This document shows positions 8,630 through 16,698 of a stretch of 36,727 nucleotides of DNA, piece by piece; the stretch's first letter is position 1; each line of letters begins with the position of its first letter. This stretch comes from an uncultured Bacteroidota bacterium (GTDB taxonomy: Bacteria > Bacteroidota > Bacteroidia > Chitinophagales > Chitinophagaceae). The stretch is from contig CAIYKV010000135.1 of NCBI GenBank assembly GCA_903926855.1, positions 1 through 36,727 of the forward strand, given 5' to 3'. Made by a program: the position numbers and the translations under genes. Below the pieces are notes generated by a model, which was not told the origin of the DNA, searched no databases, and worked only from the letters and a program-made list of their open reading frames with translations.

Positions 8630-9688
8630 ATGATAGAAAGAAAATTTACCCAGAAGCTGATGAAATGGCACCATCAGTCAAATGACCGGCAAATGCCCTG
8701 GAAAGGTGAAAAAGACCCCTATAAGATCTGGCTCAGTGAAATTATTCTTCAACAAACCAGGGTTGCCCAGGGTTTGGGTTATTATAGTCGCTTCATCCAT
8801 CAATACCCTACTATTTTTCAGCTGGCAAAAGCCAAAGACCAGGATGTTTATAAATTATGGGAAGGACTTGGCTATTATAACCGCTGTAAAAACCTCCTTT
8901 TCACTGCAAGAGAGATCGTAAAAGAACGAAAAGGCGTATTTCCGGATCAATATGAAGATTTACTGGCGCTGAAAGGAATTGGTCCCTATACTGCCGCTGC
9001 TATTGCTTCCTTTGCCTATAACCTGCCTTATGCGGTTGTAGATGGGAATGTATTCCGGGTGTTGTCGCGTTTCTTTGGAATGGATATAGCCACCGACTCT
9101 GCTGAAGGAAAAAAAATATTCAGTGAACTGGCTGGCAAGGTATTGTCGTTAAAGGAACCAGGTGCTTTTAACCAGGCAATTATGGATTTTGGCGCAACCG
9201 TATGCAAACCTTTTTCTCCGGTTTGCAGCCATTGTCCATTACAAAAAGAATGCACCGCCTTCCAGGAAGGCAGGGTAAACCAGCTTCCCATCAAAGAAAA
9301 AAGTCTGCAAAGAAGGAATCGATGGTTTACCTATTTTCTATTTGAATACAAGGGGCAATGGCTGGTGCATGAAAGAAAAGCAAATGATATATGGCAGAAC
9401 CTGTTTGAATTTTATCTGGTAGAAACAGATGAACAGGTAAAATGGGAAGAAAAAACAGTAGTAAACTGGTTAGATGAACAGATTGGTATTCGCAAAGCAA
9501 CGATTAAAGAAATTTCGAAAACCCAAGTGCAGCAATTGACCCATCAACAGATCAAAGGGCAGTTTATTCAGATTACCCTTTCATCTATCCCGCCATTTTT
9601 GAAAAAATACCCATGGCAGCGTATTGATAAAATCCGCGAACTGCCTTTTCCTAAATTGATTACCGGGTTTCTTACTTCCTTTTTTTAG
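8630..9688 (+). CDS. mutY: A/G-specific adenine DNA glycosylase MutY
   Basis: Base-excision repair enzyme that removes adenine mispaired with 8-oxoguanine. The frame is open from a TTG at 8513, but the ATG at 8630 matches the family N-terminus and gives 352 residues with E. coli-like numbering: catalytic E37 (LSEIILQQT), helix-hairpin-helix LKGIGPYTAAAI near 114-125, catalytic D138 (AVVDGNVFRV), and the [4Fe-4S] ligands C192, C199, C202 and C208 (C-x6-C-x2-C-x5-C). The C-terminal third (from about RRNRWFTYFLFEYKG) is the NUDIX-like domain that recognises 8-oxoG. It begins the conserved Bacteroidota order mutY-ssb-gldE-gldD, also described in Flavobacterium johnsoniae. All catalytic residues are present. 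Confidence 0.96.
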   Translation: MIERKFTQKLMKWHHQSNDRQMPWKGEKDPYKIWLSEIILQQTRVAQGLGYYSRFIHQYPTIFQLAKAKDQDVYKLWEGLGYYNRCKNLLFTAREIVKERKGVFPDQYEDLLALKGIGPYTAAAIASFAYNLPYAVVDGNVFRVLSRFFGMDIATDSAEGKKIFSELAGKVLSLKEPGAFNQAIMDFGATVCKPFSPVCSHCPLQKECTAFQEGRVNQLPIKEKSLQRRNRWFTYFLFEYKGQWLVHERKANDIWQNLFEFYLVETDEQVKWEEKTVVNWLDEQIGIRKATIKEISKTQVQQLTHQQIKGQFIQITLSSIPPFLKKYPWQRIDKIRELPFPKLITGFLTSFF

Positions 9689-9813
9689 TAGGGAGTTGGT
9701 GAAAAATCTCGTTATTAACAGTTAGGTAAAATTTTTGTCACCCCTTCTTTTCTTGCTTAAAAAAAGTTATTTTTAAGAGTGATTCAACCTGTGACGAATT
9801 TAAAACCTAAGGT

Positions 9814-10245
9814 ATGAGAGGAGTTAATCGAGTAATGCTGATCGGGAATCTGGGTAAAGATCCCGATGTACAGCACCTGGAGGGGAATATTGCAGTGGCA
9901 AAATTTCCATTGGCTACCACGGAAACCTATAAAGACAGATCGGGGAAACTGGTTTCACAAACAGAATGGCATACAGTAGTTTTGTGGCGGGGACTTGCGG
10001 AACTAGCGCAGAAATACCTGCATAAAGGAAGCCTGATTTATGTAGAAGGAAGGTTGCGTACCCGAAGCTGGGAAGACAAGGAAGGCAATAAAAAATTTGC
10101 CACAGAAGTAGTTGGTGATAACCTGATCATGCTAGATAAAAGGGCCGATGCACATGGGGGGGCAGGAATAGGAGATTCATTGGAAGGATATGGGGGAGAG
10201 GATATCCCCCCTGTCATAGATCCAGGGGAAACATTGCCTTTCTGA
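9814..10245 (+). CDS. ssb: Single-stranded DNA-binding protein
   Basis: Binds and protects single-stranded DNA in replication, recombination and repair. The OB fold covers about residues 1-108 (MRGVNRVMLIGNLGKDPDVQ; EWHTVVLWRGLAELAQKYLH; GSLIYVEGRLRTRSWEDKEG). A short Gly/Asp-rich linker leads to the tail DPGETLPF, whose terminal hydrophobic Pro-Phe matches the SSB tip that recruits partner proteins, although it is less acidic than the E. coli tip. The 143-residue length is typical. It lies 125 bases after mutY, so it may have its own promoter in that AT-rich gap; TATTTTTA at about 9768 is a weak -7 candidate that I do not call. A promoter for gldE overlaps its 3' end. Confidence 0.95.
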   Translation: MRGVNRVMLIGNLGKDPDVQHLEGNIAVAKFPLATTETYKDRSGKLVSQTEWHTVVLWRGLAELAQKYLHKGSLIYVEGRLRTRSWEDKEGNKKFATEVVGDNLIMLDKRADAHGGAGIGDSLEGYGGEDIPPVIDPGETLPF

Positions 10246-10271
10246 TCTTCGAGCTATATACAATACTTTTG
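10241..10271 (+). promoter_or_regulatory. Bacteroidota-type promoter for gldE-gldD
   Basis: TACTTTTG at 10264-10271 is a perfect TAnnTTTG -7 element, and TCTG at 10241-10244 (three of four against TTTG) lies 19 bases upstream as the -33 element. The -33 overlaps the ssb stop codon. Transcription would start near 10278, just before a perfect 11-base inverted repeat, leaving a structured leader of about 65 bases before gldE. Confidence 0.5.
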
Positions 10272-10281
10272 ATGCTAAATA

Positions 10282-10320
10282 CAGAATGAAATCTGGTAGT
10301 ATGCTCAAAATTTCATTCTG
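10282..10320 (+). repeat. Perfect 11-base inverted repeat in the gldE leader
   Basis: CAGAATGAAAT (10282-10292) and ATTTCATTCTG (10310-10320) are exact reverse complements separated by 17 bases. No T-tract follows (ATTGTTAACT), so it does not look like an ssb terminator. If the promoter just upstream is right, this hairpin forms at the very 5' end of the gldE mRNA, 23 bases before the TTG start, where it could stabilise the message or control translation. Confidence 0.5.
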
Positions 10321-10343
10321 ATTGTTAACTAAAAATATTTGTT

Positions 10344-11690
10344 TTGGATCATCACCCGGTTTTCCATTTATTTTCTCATCCAGTTCTTTTATCTGCTATC
10401 CAGGTGCAGGGTACTACCATTTTAGTAATGGTATTATTTGTTTTGCTATTTCTTTCTTTTGTGTTATCCGGTTCAGAAGTCGCTTTTTTTTCGCTTACTT
10501 ATAAAGATGTCAATCTTTTAAAAAGCAAACAACAACCTCCGTATAAGCGGATTGTAGATCTGTTAGAAGAGCCTAAAATATTATTAGCCTCATTATTGAT
10601 TGCCAATAGTTTTATCAATATTTCTATCATCATTATATCTAATCTGCTGATTGATGGAATTTTTGATTTTGAACAGTTTAATGGTGTATGGCTCGAATTC
10701 CTGATCAAAGTAATTGTTGTCTCTTTTTTACTGGTATTGTTTGGAGAAGTGATGCCCAAAGTATTGGCCACACAAAATAATATTCGCTTTGCGAAAGACT
10801 TTGGTGGTATCATTAAGGGAGTGGCTTATATATGTCGCGGATTGAGCAAATGGTTGGTCAAATATTCCGATATTATTGAGAAACGCCTGGCCAACCGGAA
10901 TAATGGATCCTATAGTCTGGAAGAATTGGATCATGCCATTGACCTGACCACGCAGGATACTGCTTCAGAAAACGAAAAAAATATTCTGAAAGGCATTGTT
11001 AAGTTTGGGAATATTACCGTAAAGCAGATCATGAAAACAAGGGTAGATGTGCATGGGATAGATGATGAAACTTCTTTCAGTGAATTGATCTCGATTGTTA
11101 AAGATCTCCAATACAGCCGCTTACCCGTATATAAAGAAGACCTGGATAATGTAGTGGGAATGATTCATACAAAGGACCTGCTTCCCTACCTGCATGAACC
11201 CGATGATTTTAGCTGGAAACACCTGATGCGGCAGCCATTCTTTGTACACGAGCAGAAATTCATAGAGGATTTGCTGAAAGAATTCCAGGCCAAAAGAATC
11301 CATTTTGCAGTAGTAGTGGATGAATTTGGTGGAACCAGCGGGATTGTTACACTCGAAGATATATTAGAAGAAGTGATTGGTGAGATCAAGGATGAGTTTG
11401 ATGAAGAAGAAAGTAGCTACAAAAAAATTGATGAATACAACTATATATTTGAAGGCCGCACAATGATCAATGATGTATGTAAGATCATGGAACTTCAATC
11501 CGATACCTTTGACCAGGTAAAAGGCGAAAGTGATTCATTAGCAGGATTGGTATTAGAGCTGGCTGGAGAAATACCCACTGTAACCCAGGTGGTTAGTTCC
11601 GGCGATTTTGAATTTACCGTACTAGAAGTGGCCCGTAACCGGGTAGAGAAAATTAAAGTAACCATAAAGCCTCAAATAGCAGAGGATTAG
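10344..11690 (+). CDS. gldE: Gliding motility protein GldE, CNNM/CBS-domain membrane protein
   Basis: Inner-membrane protein of the CNNM/CorC (HlyC) family required, with GldD, for gliding and type IX secretion in flavobacteria. Of its 448 residues, the N-terminal CNNM transmembrane domain spans about 25-190 (VLLFLSFVLSGSEVAFFSL; LLVLFGEVMPKVLATQ), two CBS domains follow at about 205-325 (VKQIMKTRVDVHGID; SRLPVYKEDLDNVVGMIHTK; FAVVVDEFGGTSGIVTLEDI), and a CorC/HlyC domain lies at about 345-440. The start at 10344 is TTG; the next in-frame ATG (10428) would begin inside the first membrane helix, so TTG is preferred because it keeps the short N-terminal segment that GldE proteins have. gldD follows 5 bases later. 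The position after mutY-ssb is the conserved one for this gene. Confidence 0.9.
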   Translation: MDHHPVFHLFSHPVLLSAIQVQGTTILVMVLFVLLFLSFVLSGSEVAFFSLTYKDVNLLKSKQQPPYKRIVDLLEEPKILLASLLIANSFINISIIIISNLLIDGIFDFEQFNGVWLEFLIKVIVVSFLLVLFGEVMPKVLATQNNIRFAKDFGGIIKGVAYICRGLSKWLVKYSDIIEKRLANRNNGSYSLEELDHAIDLTTQDTASENEKNILKGIVKFGNITVKQIMKTRVDVHGIDDETSFSELISIVKDLQYSRLPVYKEDLDNVVGMIHTKDLLPYLHEPDDFSWKHLMRQPFFVHEQKFIEDLLKEFQAKRIHFAVVVDEFGGTSGIVTLEDILEEVIGEIKDEFDEEESSYKKIDEYNYIFEGRTMINDVCKIMELQSDTFDQVKGESDSLAGLVLELAGEIPTVTQVVSSGDFEFTVLEVARNRVEKIKVTIKPQIAED

Positions 11691-11695
11691 TTTTT

Positions 11696-12286
11696 ATGAA
11701 AAGAATTTTGGCAGGTTTTATAATCAGTAGTTTGTGGCTTCTCGTTGCCTGTAATAGTTCATACACGCCCAAGCCAAGTGGGTATTATAAAATACCTTTT
11801 CCCGAAAAAAAATACCAGGTATTTGACAGACCGGATTATCCATACTCTTTTGAATTCCCTGTATATGCTAAAGTAGTGAAGGATAGTACGTTTTTTGGAG
11901 AAGCAACTGAGAACCCCTGGTGGATCAATATTGATTTTCCACAGTTTAACGGAAGGATATATATTAGCTATAAAGAAATCGGAAAAAATGTTTTTGATAC
12001 CCTTTTAAAACATGCGTATGAATTAACCGGCAAACATACCAGCATGGCTTATTCCATTGAGGATACAGCATTTGTTACGCCTAACAAAATACATGGCGTT
12101 TTTTTTACAGTAGGGGGCAATGTGGCAACGGCTAATCAGTTCTTTTTAACAGATTCTACCCGACATTTTTTACGAGGTGCATTGTATTTTGATGCAACAC
12201 CCAATTCCGATTCGCTTAGTATTGTCAATAAATTCCTGTTGGAAGATATGAAGCATCTTGTGAATACGTTTCGATGGCGTAACTGA
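11696..12286 (+). CDS. gldD: Gliding motility lipoprotein GldD
   Basis: Cell-envelope lipoprotein needed for assembly or function of the gliding and type IX secretion machinery. The N-terminus is a lipoprotein signal with lipobox LVAC, lipidated at Cys19. The family pattern is visible in SYTPKPSGYYKIPFPEKKYQ, then PYSFEFPVYAKVVKD, then ENPWWINIDFPQFNGRIYIS. Length is 196 residues, the usual size. It starts 5 bases after the gldE stop, so the two are translated from one message. No other gld, spr or por gene is in the window, so gliding or type IX secretion cannot be concluded from this pair alone. Confidence 0.92.
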   Translation: MKRILAGFIISSLWLLVACNSSYTPKPSGYYKIPFPEKKYQVFDRPDYPYSFEFPVYAKVVKDSTFFGEATENPWWINIDFPQFNGRIYISYKEIGKNVFDTLLKHAYELTGKHTSMAYSIEDTAFVTPNKIHGVFFTVGGNVATANQFFLTDSTRHFLRGALYFDATPNSDSLSIVNKFLLEDMKHLVNTFRWRN

Positions 12287-12344
12287 GTATCTGGGTAAAC
12301 GGACCTAAACGAAATTTTGTGCCCGTTCAATGATTCCGGACGAG

Positions 12345-12391
12345 TTTTCATACGGATGACTGCTTTCAGTTATCTTTGACAATAACTGAAA
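12345..12391 (+). promoter_or_regulatory. Promoter with an overlapping 10-base dyad upstream of the DUF3109-lutB operon
   Basis: TATCTTTG at 12371-12378 is a perfect TAnnTTTG -7 element; TTTT at 12345-12348, 22 bases upstream, is a poor -33. A perfect inverted repeat, TTTCAGTTAT (12364-12373) and ATAACTGAAA (12382-12391) with an 8-base spacer, straddles the -7 box. The first codon of the DUF3109 gene is 15 bases further on. A repressor bound to the dyad would block polymerase; an RNA hairpin at the gldD 3' end is the alternative, but no T-tract follows directly. Confidence 0.5.
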
Positions 12392-12406
12392 TAGTTTTAA
12401 AAGTAT

Positions 12407-12994
12407 ATGATAGCAATTGATAATATCCTGGTTAGTGACGCGGTAATTGAAGAACAATTTGTATGCGACCTGAATAAATGTAAAGGAGGTTGTTGCGAAG
12501 ATGGTGATGCCGGTGCACCCATGGAGAAATGGGAATTGGAGAAACTGAAGGAATACTATAATGTGATCAAACCGTATATGACACCAGAGGGGATCAAAGA
12601 AGTGGAGCAACAAGGCAAGTATTTATACGATAACGAATTTGGCTGGGTAACCCCAACCATTGATGGTGCCATTTGTGCGTATGGATATCGGGATAAATGG
12701 GGAATTATCAAATGTGCCGTTGAACAGGCATATAATGATGGAAAAACGGATTGGAAAAAACCCCTGAGTTGCCATCTTTTTCCGATTAGAATTCAAAAAA
12801 ACAAAAGAGACCCGGATATAGAGTATGTAAACTATGAGCCTAGAGAAGACCTTTGTCAGGCAGCTTGCAGTCTGGGTAAAAAACTAAAGATGCCTGTTTA
12901 TATTTTCCTGAAAGATTCCATTATTCGGAAATATGGAGAAGAATTTTATCAAACACTCGCTGCTACTGCCGAACATATGAAGGCAACTAAATAG
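12407..12994 (+). CDS. DUF3109 family cysteine-rich protein
   Basis: A 195-residue cytoplasmic protein with nine cysteines: C20, C25, C29 and C30 in a C-x4-C-x3-CC cluster (VCDLNKCKGGCC), then C90, C103, C122, C150 and C154. This pattern resembles the DUF3109/YkgJ-like metal-binding families, thought to bind zinc or an Fe-S cluster; the activity is unknown. The CHLFPIRI segment (about 122-129) is another family hallmark. It is followed after 5 bases by lutB, so the two are co-expressed, and a link to Fe-S-dependent lactate oxidation or to cluster maturation is a reasonable inference. No signal peptide or membrane segment is seen. Confidence 0.88.
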   Translation: MIAIDNILVSDAVIEEQFVCDLNKCKGGCCEDGDAGAPMEKWELEKLKEYYNVIKPYMTPEGIKEVEQQGKYLYDNEFGWVTPTIDGAICAYGYRDKWGIIKCAVEQAYNDGKTDWKKPLSCHLFPIRIQKNKRDPDIEYVNYEPREDLCQAACSLGKKLKMPVYIFLKDSIIRKYGEEFYQTLAATAEHMKATK

Positions 12995-12999
12995 ATTGT

Positions 13000-14376
13000 A
13001 TGAAAAATAATGCTGCATCCTTTATTGCCAAAAGCACGATCAAAGCTGCCGATCTGGAACACAGACGGAAAATCAATTTCAATATTGGAAAATATAATGC
13101 AGTAGTACCACAGGGTAAGAAACAGTTTTCAAATGTTATGCTGGCCCGTGAAAAAGCAAAGAACCGAAAATGGGATGCCATTGAACATTTGGATAAGTAC
13201 CTGGAAGAATTCGAAAAAAAGATAACTGCCCGCGGTGCAAAAGTAATATGGGCAGAAAATACAGAACAGGCTTTAGATGAGATTGGGCGCATTTGTAAAG
13301 AGAAGAACTGTAAAACCCTTGTAAAAAGCAAGAGTATGGTTACAGAAGAAATTCATCTGAATGCTTTTCTTGAATCGGTTGGGATCGAAAGTGTAGAAAC
13401 CGATCTGGGTGAGTATATACAACAATTGGATGGTGAACCCCCTTATCATATTGTTACTCCAGCCATGCACAAAAGCAAGGAAGATGTGGCCCGACTGTTT
13501 GCTGATAAATTAGGAACACCTTCTGGGCTAACGCCTGAAGAATTGACCCTGGTTGCCAGAAAAATTCTGCGCGATAAATATGTACAGGCAGAAGTGGGTG
13601 TTACCGGAGCCAATTTTATTGTAGCTGATATAGGTGGTATTGCTGTAACAGAAAATGAGGGGAATGCGAGATTGAGTTGTGCCTGGCCCAAAACACATAT
13701 TGTAGTGGTAGGTATTGAAAAAATGATTCCTTCTATTCATGATCTGCCCCTGTTCTGGCCATTACTGTCAACCTATGGTACGGGGCAACAGGTTACGGTA
13801 TATAATACAATTGTATCGGGGCCGAAACAGGTAAATGAAACAGACGGGCCTGAAGAAATGTATGTAATACTTCTCGATAACGGAAGAACAAATCTTTTGG
13901 CAAATCCAACATCCAGGGAAGCTTTATATTGTATACGTTGCGGAGCCTGTTTGAATGCCTGCCCGGTTTACAAAAATATAGGTGGGCATGCATATGAAAC
14001 AACGTACAGCGGACCCATCGGTAAAGTGATCACTCCCTATTTGAGTGGGATGGAAGAGTACAAACACCTGAGTTATGCTTCCTCATTATGTGGAAATTGT
14101 ACAGAAGTTTGCCCGGTACGTATTAACCTACATGAATTATTGTTGGATAACAGGCATGAAGCAGTAATGCAGGGTTCCAGCACAGTTGCAGAAAGGATAG
14201 CCTGGAAAATTTGGAAAACGGCCAGTTTGAACAGAGGTATGATGAATATGGGAAATGGGAAAATGAAAAACTGGGTAGTAAATAAGGTATTTAAAGGATG
14301 GACAACCCATAGATCTGATCTTGACTTTAGCGGAAAAACTTTTAATGCCCAATGGCGTGAAAAGCATGGTTCCTGA
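13000..14376 (+). CDS. lutB: LutB/YkgF-type iron-sulfur protein with LUD domain (lactate utilisation)
   Basis: Subunit of the LutABC-type L-lactate oxidation complex in the cytoplasm. The LUD domain occupies about residues 60-300 (KTLVKSKSMVTEEIHLN; VGVTGANFIVADIGGIAVTE; HIVVVGIEKMIPSIHDLP). Two ferredoxin-type clusters follow: CIRCGACLNACP with C311, C314, C317 and C321, and CGNCTEVCP with C364, C367 and C371. A C-terminal helical part follows, ending in WREKHGS. Length (458) fits LutB. It begins 5 bases after the DUF3109 gene. The usual partners lutA and lutC are absent on both sides, so they must be elsewhere or replaced. A promoter with a dyad symmetry precedes the two-gene unit. Confidence 0.88.
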   Translation: MKNNAASFIAKSTIKAADLEHRRKINFNIGKYNAVVPQGKKQFSNVMLAREKAKNRKWDAIEHLDKYLEEFEKKITARGAKVIWAENTEQALDEIGRICKEKNCKTLVKSKSMVTEEIHLNAFLESVGIESVETDLGEYIQQLDGEPPYHIVTPAMHKSKEDVARLFADKLGTPSGLTPEELTLVARKILRDKYVQAEVGVTGANFIVADIGGIAVTENEGNARLSCAWPKTHIVVVGIEKMIPSIHDLPLFWPLLSTYGTGQQVTVYNTIVSGPKQVNETDGPEEMYVILLDNGRTNLLANPTSREALYCIRCGACLNACPVYKNIGGHAYETTYSGPIGKVITPYLSGMEEYKHLSYASSLCGNCTEVCPVRINLHELLLDNRHEAVMQGSSTVAERIAWKIWKTASLNRGMMNMGNGKMKNWVVNKVFKGWTTHRSDLDFSGKTFNAQWREKHGS

Positions 14377-14456
14377 ACCGATAGTTGAAACAGTTTTTTT
14401 GATTTTGGGTAATATTTGGGACTCCCAATCCCCACATCATTTATTACAAATCTTTT

Positions 14457-15773
14457 GTGCTGTTAATCTACTCTAGTTATATTAATACAAGGCTCAGTTA
14501 TATTGTTGCCACACTATTGGGAGAAAGCGTTTCCATTACAACAGATAAGGATGTTTTTAAACAACACCATGGTGAACGGATTAACTATTCTGACGAAAGC
14601 ATTACAGAGAACGAATGCCGGATACAACCCTTTGGTTTATTGAATGAAACGGGGATCGATGAACAGCAGATAAGCTGTAGATGGTGGAAAGACAAAAAAA
14701 TATTTTTTGAAACCCATGGTGATATCCCGTTTGATATATTTTCCGCATCATTTTATCTCATAACACGATATGAAGAATATCTGCCGTATGCGCCGGATGA
14801 GTATGGTCGCTATGAACATACAAACAGTCTTGCATATAAAGAAGGCTTTTTAGACAGTCCTTTAGTAAACCAATGGGTTGCTGAACTGGGGAATCTGCTG
14901 ACTGAAAAATTCCCATCTTTCCAATTGCGGGTTACCAATTTTCGGCTTATACCCACGTATGATATTGATATAGCGTATAGTTATCTGTATCATCCACTAT
15001 ATAGAAATGTATTTGGATTTTATCGTGATTTATTATTGGGAAAATTTGAAGCTGTTTCGGAAAGAGCCGGTGTGTATAGCGGAAGTAAAAAAGACCCGTT
15101 TGATGTATATGATTGGTTAGACGAATTGCATAAAAAGTATCAACTGGAGCCGATTTATTTTTTTCTGATGGCAGAAAAAAGGAAAGGAAAAGATAAAAAT
15201 ATTGCTCCGGGAGCCAAAGCTATGCACAATCTAATAAAACGGCATCATGGAAAATATGCAGTAGGTATTCATCCCTCTTTGCAAACTAAGAATGATACTG
15301 AAATAATTAAAAAAGAGTTAGGTTTTCTTCTAAAAGCAGGTGCCGGCAAAGTGACACGCTCCCGTCAGCATTATATTAGAATACGATTTCCGGATACCTA
15401 TCGCTCTTTAGTAGATGCAGGAATCACTGATGAGTATTCAATGGGGTATAGTGATAGCAATGGCTTCAGGGCTTCCTATGCATTGCCGTTTTCATGGTAT
15501 GACCTTAGCAGTGAAACCCATACATCGCTTGTTATTCATCCTTTCTGTTTTATGGATGCCACAGCCAGCTTTCAGCAAAGAGTAAGTGCAGGACAGGCAT
15601 GGGAAGAACTTACCGAATATTATGAAAAAGTCCGCTCGGTTGGGGGTGAACTAATCACGATATATCATAATCATTTTTTGACAGAGCAGGATGAGTGGAT
15701 CGAATGGAGAAACAGGTATGCATTATTTCTAGCCAATCATTTCAACAATCAGATGGCGTCTGCATCCATCTGA
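14457..15773 (+). CDS. Polysaccharide deacetylase-like protein (DUF7033 plus NodB-like fold)
   Basis: A 438-residue protein. The N-terminal ~130 residues (LSYIVATLLGESVSITTD; PFDIFSASFYLITRYEEYLP; LAYKEGFLDSPLVNQWV) match the domain that precedes the catalytic part in many Bacteroidota members. The NodB-like part contains the aspartate pair (LIPTYDIDIAY, about 161-171), a GIHPS motif near 276-280 with a metal-binding type His, and late conserved segments (YSMGYSDSNGFRASYALPF; ITIYHNHFLTEQDEW). Expected activity: de-N-acetylation or a related hydrolysis on a surface or lipid-linked glycan; substrate unknown. No signal peptide is seen. An 80-base gap separates it from lutB. Its last 25 bases overlap the convergent EamA gene. 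Confidence 0.8.
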   Translation: MLLIYSSYINTRLSYIVATLLGESVSITTDKDVFKQHHGERINYSDESITENECRIQPFGLLNETGIDEQQISCRWWKDKKIFFETHGDIPFDIFSASFYLITRYEEYLPYAPDEYGRYEHTNSLAYKEGFLDSPLVNQWVAELGNLLTEKFPSFQLRVTNFRLIPTYDIDIAYSYLYHPLYRNVFGFYRDLLLGKFEAVSERAGVYSGSKKDPFDVYDWLDELHKKYQLEPIYFFLMAEKRKGKDKNIAPGAKAMHNLIKRHHGKYAVGIHPSLQTKNDTEIIKKELGFLLKAGAGKVTRSRQHYIRIRFPDTYRSLVDAGITDEYSMGYSDSNGFRASYALPFSWYDLSSETHTSLVIHPFCFMDATASFQQRVSAGQAWEELTEYYEKVRSVGGELITIYHNHFLTEQDEWIEWRNRYALFLANHFNNQMASASI

Positions 15774-16669
15774 ATATAGTCCCTTTGTTTTTTCAGACTT
15801 TGATTTACGATATACACTCCGACAAGTGTAATCAAAGAACCTACCAGGATAACTACAGTCAGTTTCTCTCCAACAATAATAGAGCCTACAATAATCGCTA
15901 CAATCGGGTTTAGGTAAGCATATAATGCAGCAATGGCAGGAGGCAGGTGCTTCATGGTATAAATAAAGGCGGCAAATGCAATAACGGATCCGGCTGTTAC
16001 CAGGTATGCGATGGCAGCCCATGCTTCTGGCTGTATATTAGATAAAGGGATATGATCGCCACTAATCCAAATAAATGAAATCAGGATAATGGAGCCAATC
16101 AACATTTCCCAACCGGTAGCATTGTAGGGGTTCATATCCATTTTTTTCCTTGCAATAAAAACGGTTGCAATGCTCCAGGTAATCATAGAGATAACGGATG
16201 TCAGAATACCCAATCCATATCCATTCGGGTGTGCATGAAAAGCATTATCATAAAAAACAATGGCAATCCCTCCTATACCCAATAATAAGCCCAGAATGGT
16301 AAATAAGGTAATCTTATTATTTTTAAAAAACACCATTTCAATAATCACTACGCAAAGCGGATAGAGGGCAGCGATAAGAGCGCTGAGTCCGCTTGGTATA
16401 TACTTAACACTAATGGTTGCCAATCCATTTGAAGACACAAACATGAGCAGCGACATGAGTAATAGCCATGCAAACTGTTTTCGACTGGGTATTTTTTGAC
16501 CTCTTAAAAGAAAAAATGACACCAGTAAAGTACCTGCGATTAATTGTCTGATAGCAGCGATCTGCAATCCAGGGGCTTTTTGCACAGCTATCCTGCTGGC
16601 TACCCAGGTGGTACCCCATAATATACTGGTACCTGCTAAAGCAAAATAGGCTTTTTGTTTAGTTGTCAA
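15749..16669 (-). CDS. EamA/DMT-superfamily membrane transporter
   Basis: A 306-residue inner-membrane protein with about ten hydrophobic helices arranged as two EamA repeats: the first at about 5-140 (YFALAGTSILWGTTWVASRI to LLLGIGGIAIVFY), the second at about 155-290 (GILTSVISMITWSIATVFIA to LVGSLITLVGVYIVN). The proline-containing AALYAYLNPIVAIIVG helix near 245-260 is typical. Members export metabolites or amino acids; the substrate cannot be read from sequence. It starts 29 bases after the purH stop on the same strand and may be co-transcribed with it. Its 3' end overlaps the convergent deacetylase-like gene by 25 bases. Confidence 0.9.
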   Translation of the reverse strand: MTTKQKAYFALAGTSILWGTTWVASRIAVQKAPGLQIAAIRQLIAGTLLVSFFLLRGQKIPSRKQFAWLLLMSLLMFVSSNGLATISVKYIPSGLSALIAALYPLCVVIIEMVFFKNNKITLFTILGLLLGIGGIAIVFYDNAFHAHPNGYGLGILTSVISMITWSIATVFIARKKMDMNPYNATGWEMLIGSIILISFIWISGDHIPLSNIQPEAWAAIAYLVTAGSVIAFAAFIYTMKHLPPAIAALYAYLNPIVAIIVGSIIVGEKLTVVILVGSLITLVGVYIVNQSLKKQRDYIQMDADAI

Positions 16670-16698
16670 TATTCTTGCTTAGTTTACTATATCCCTGT

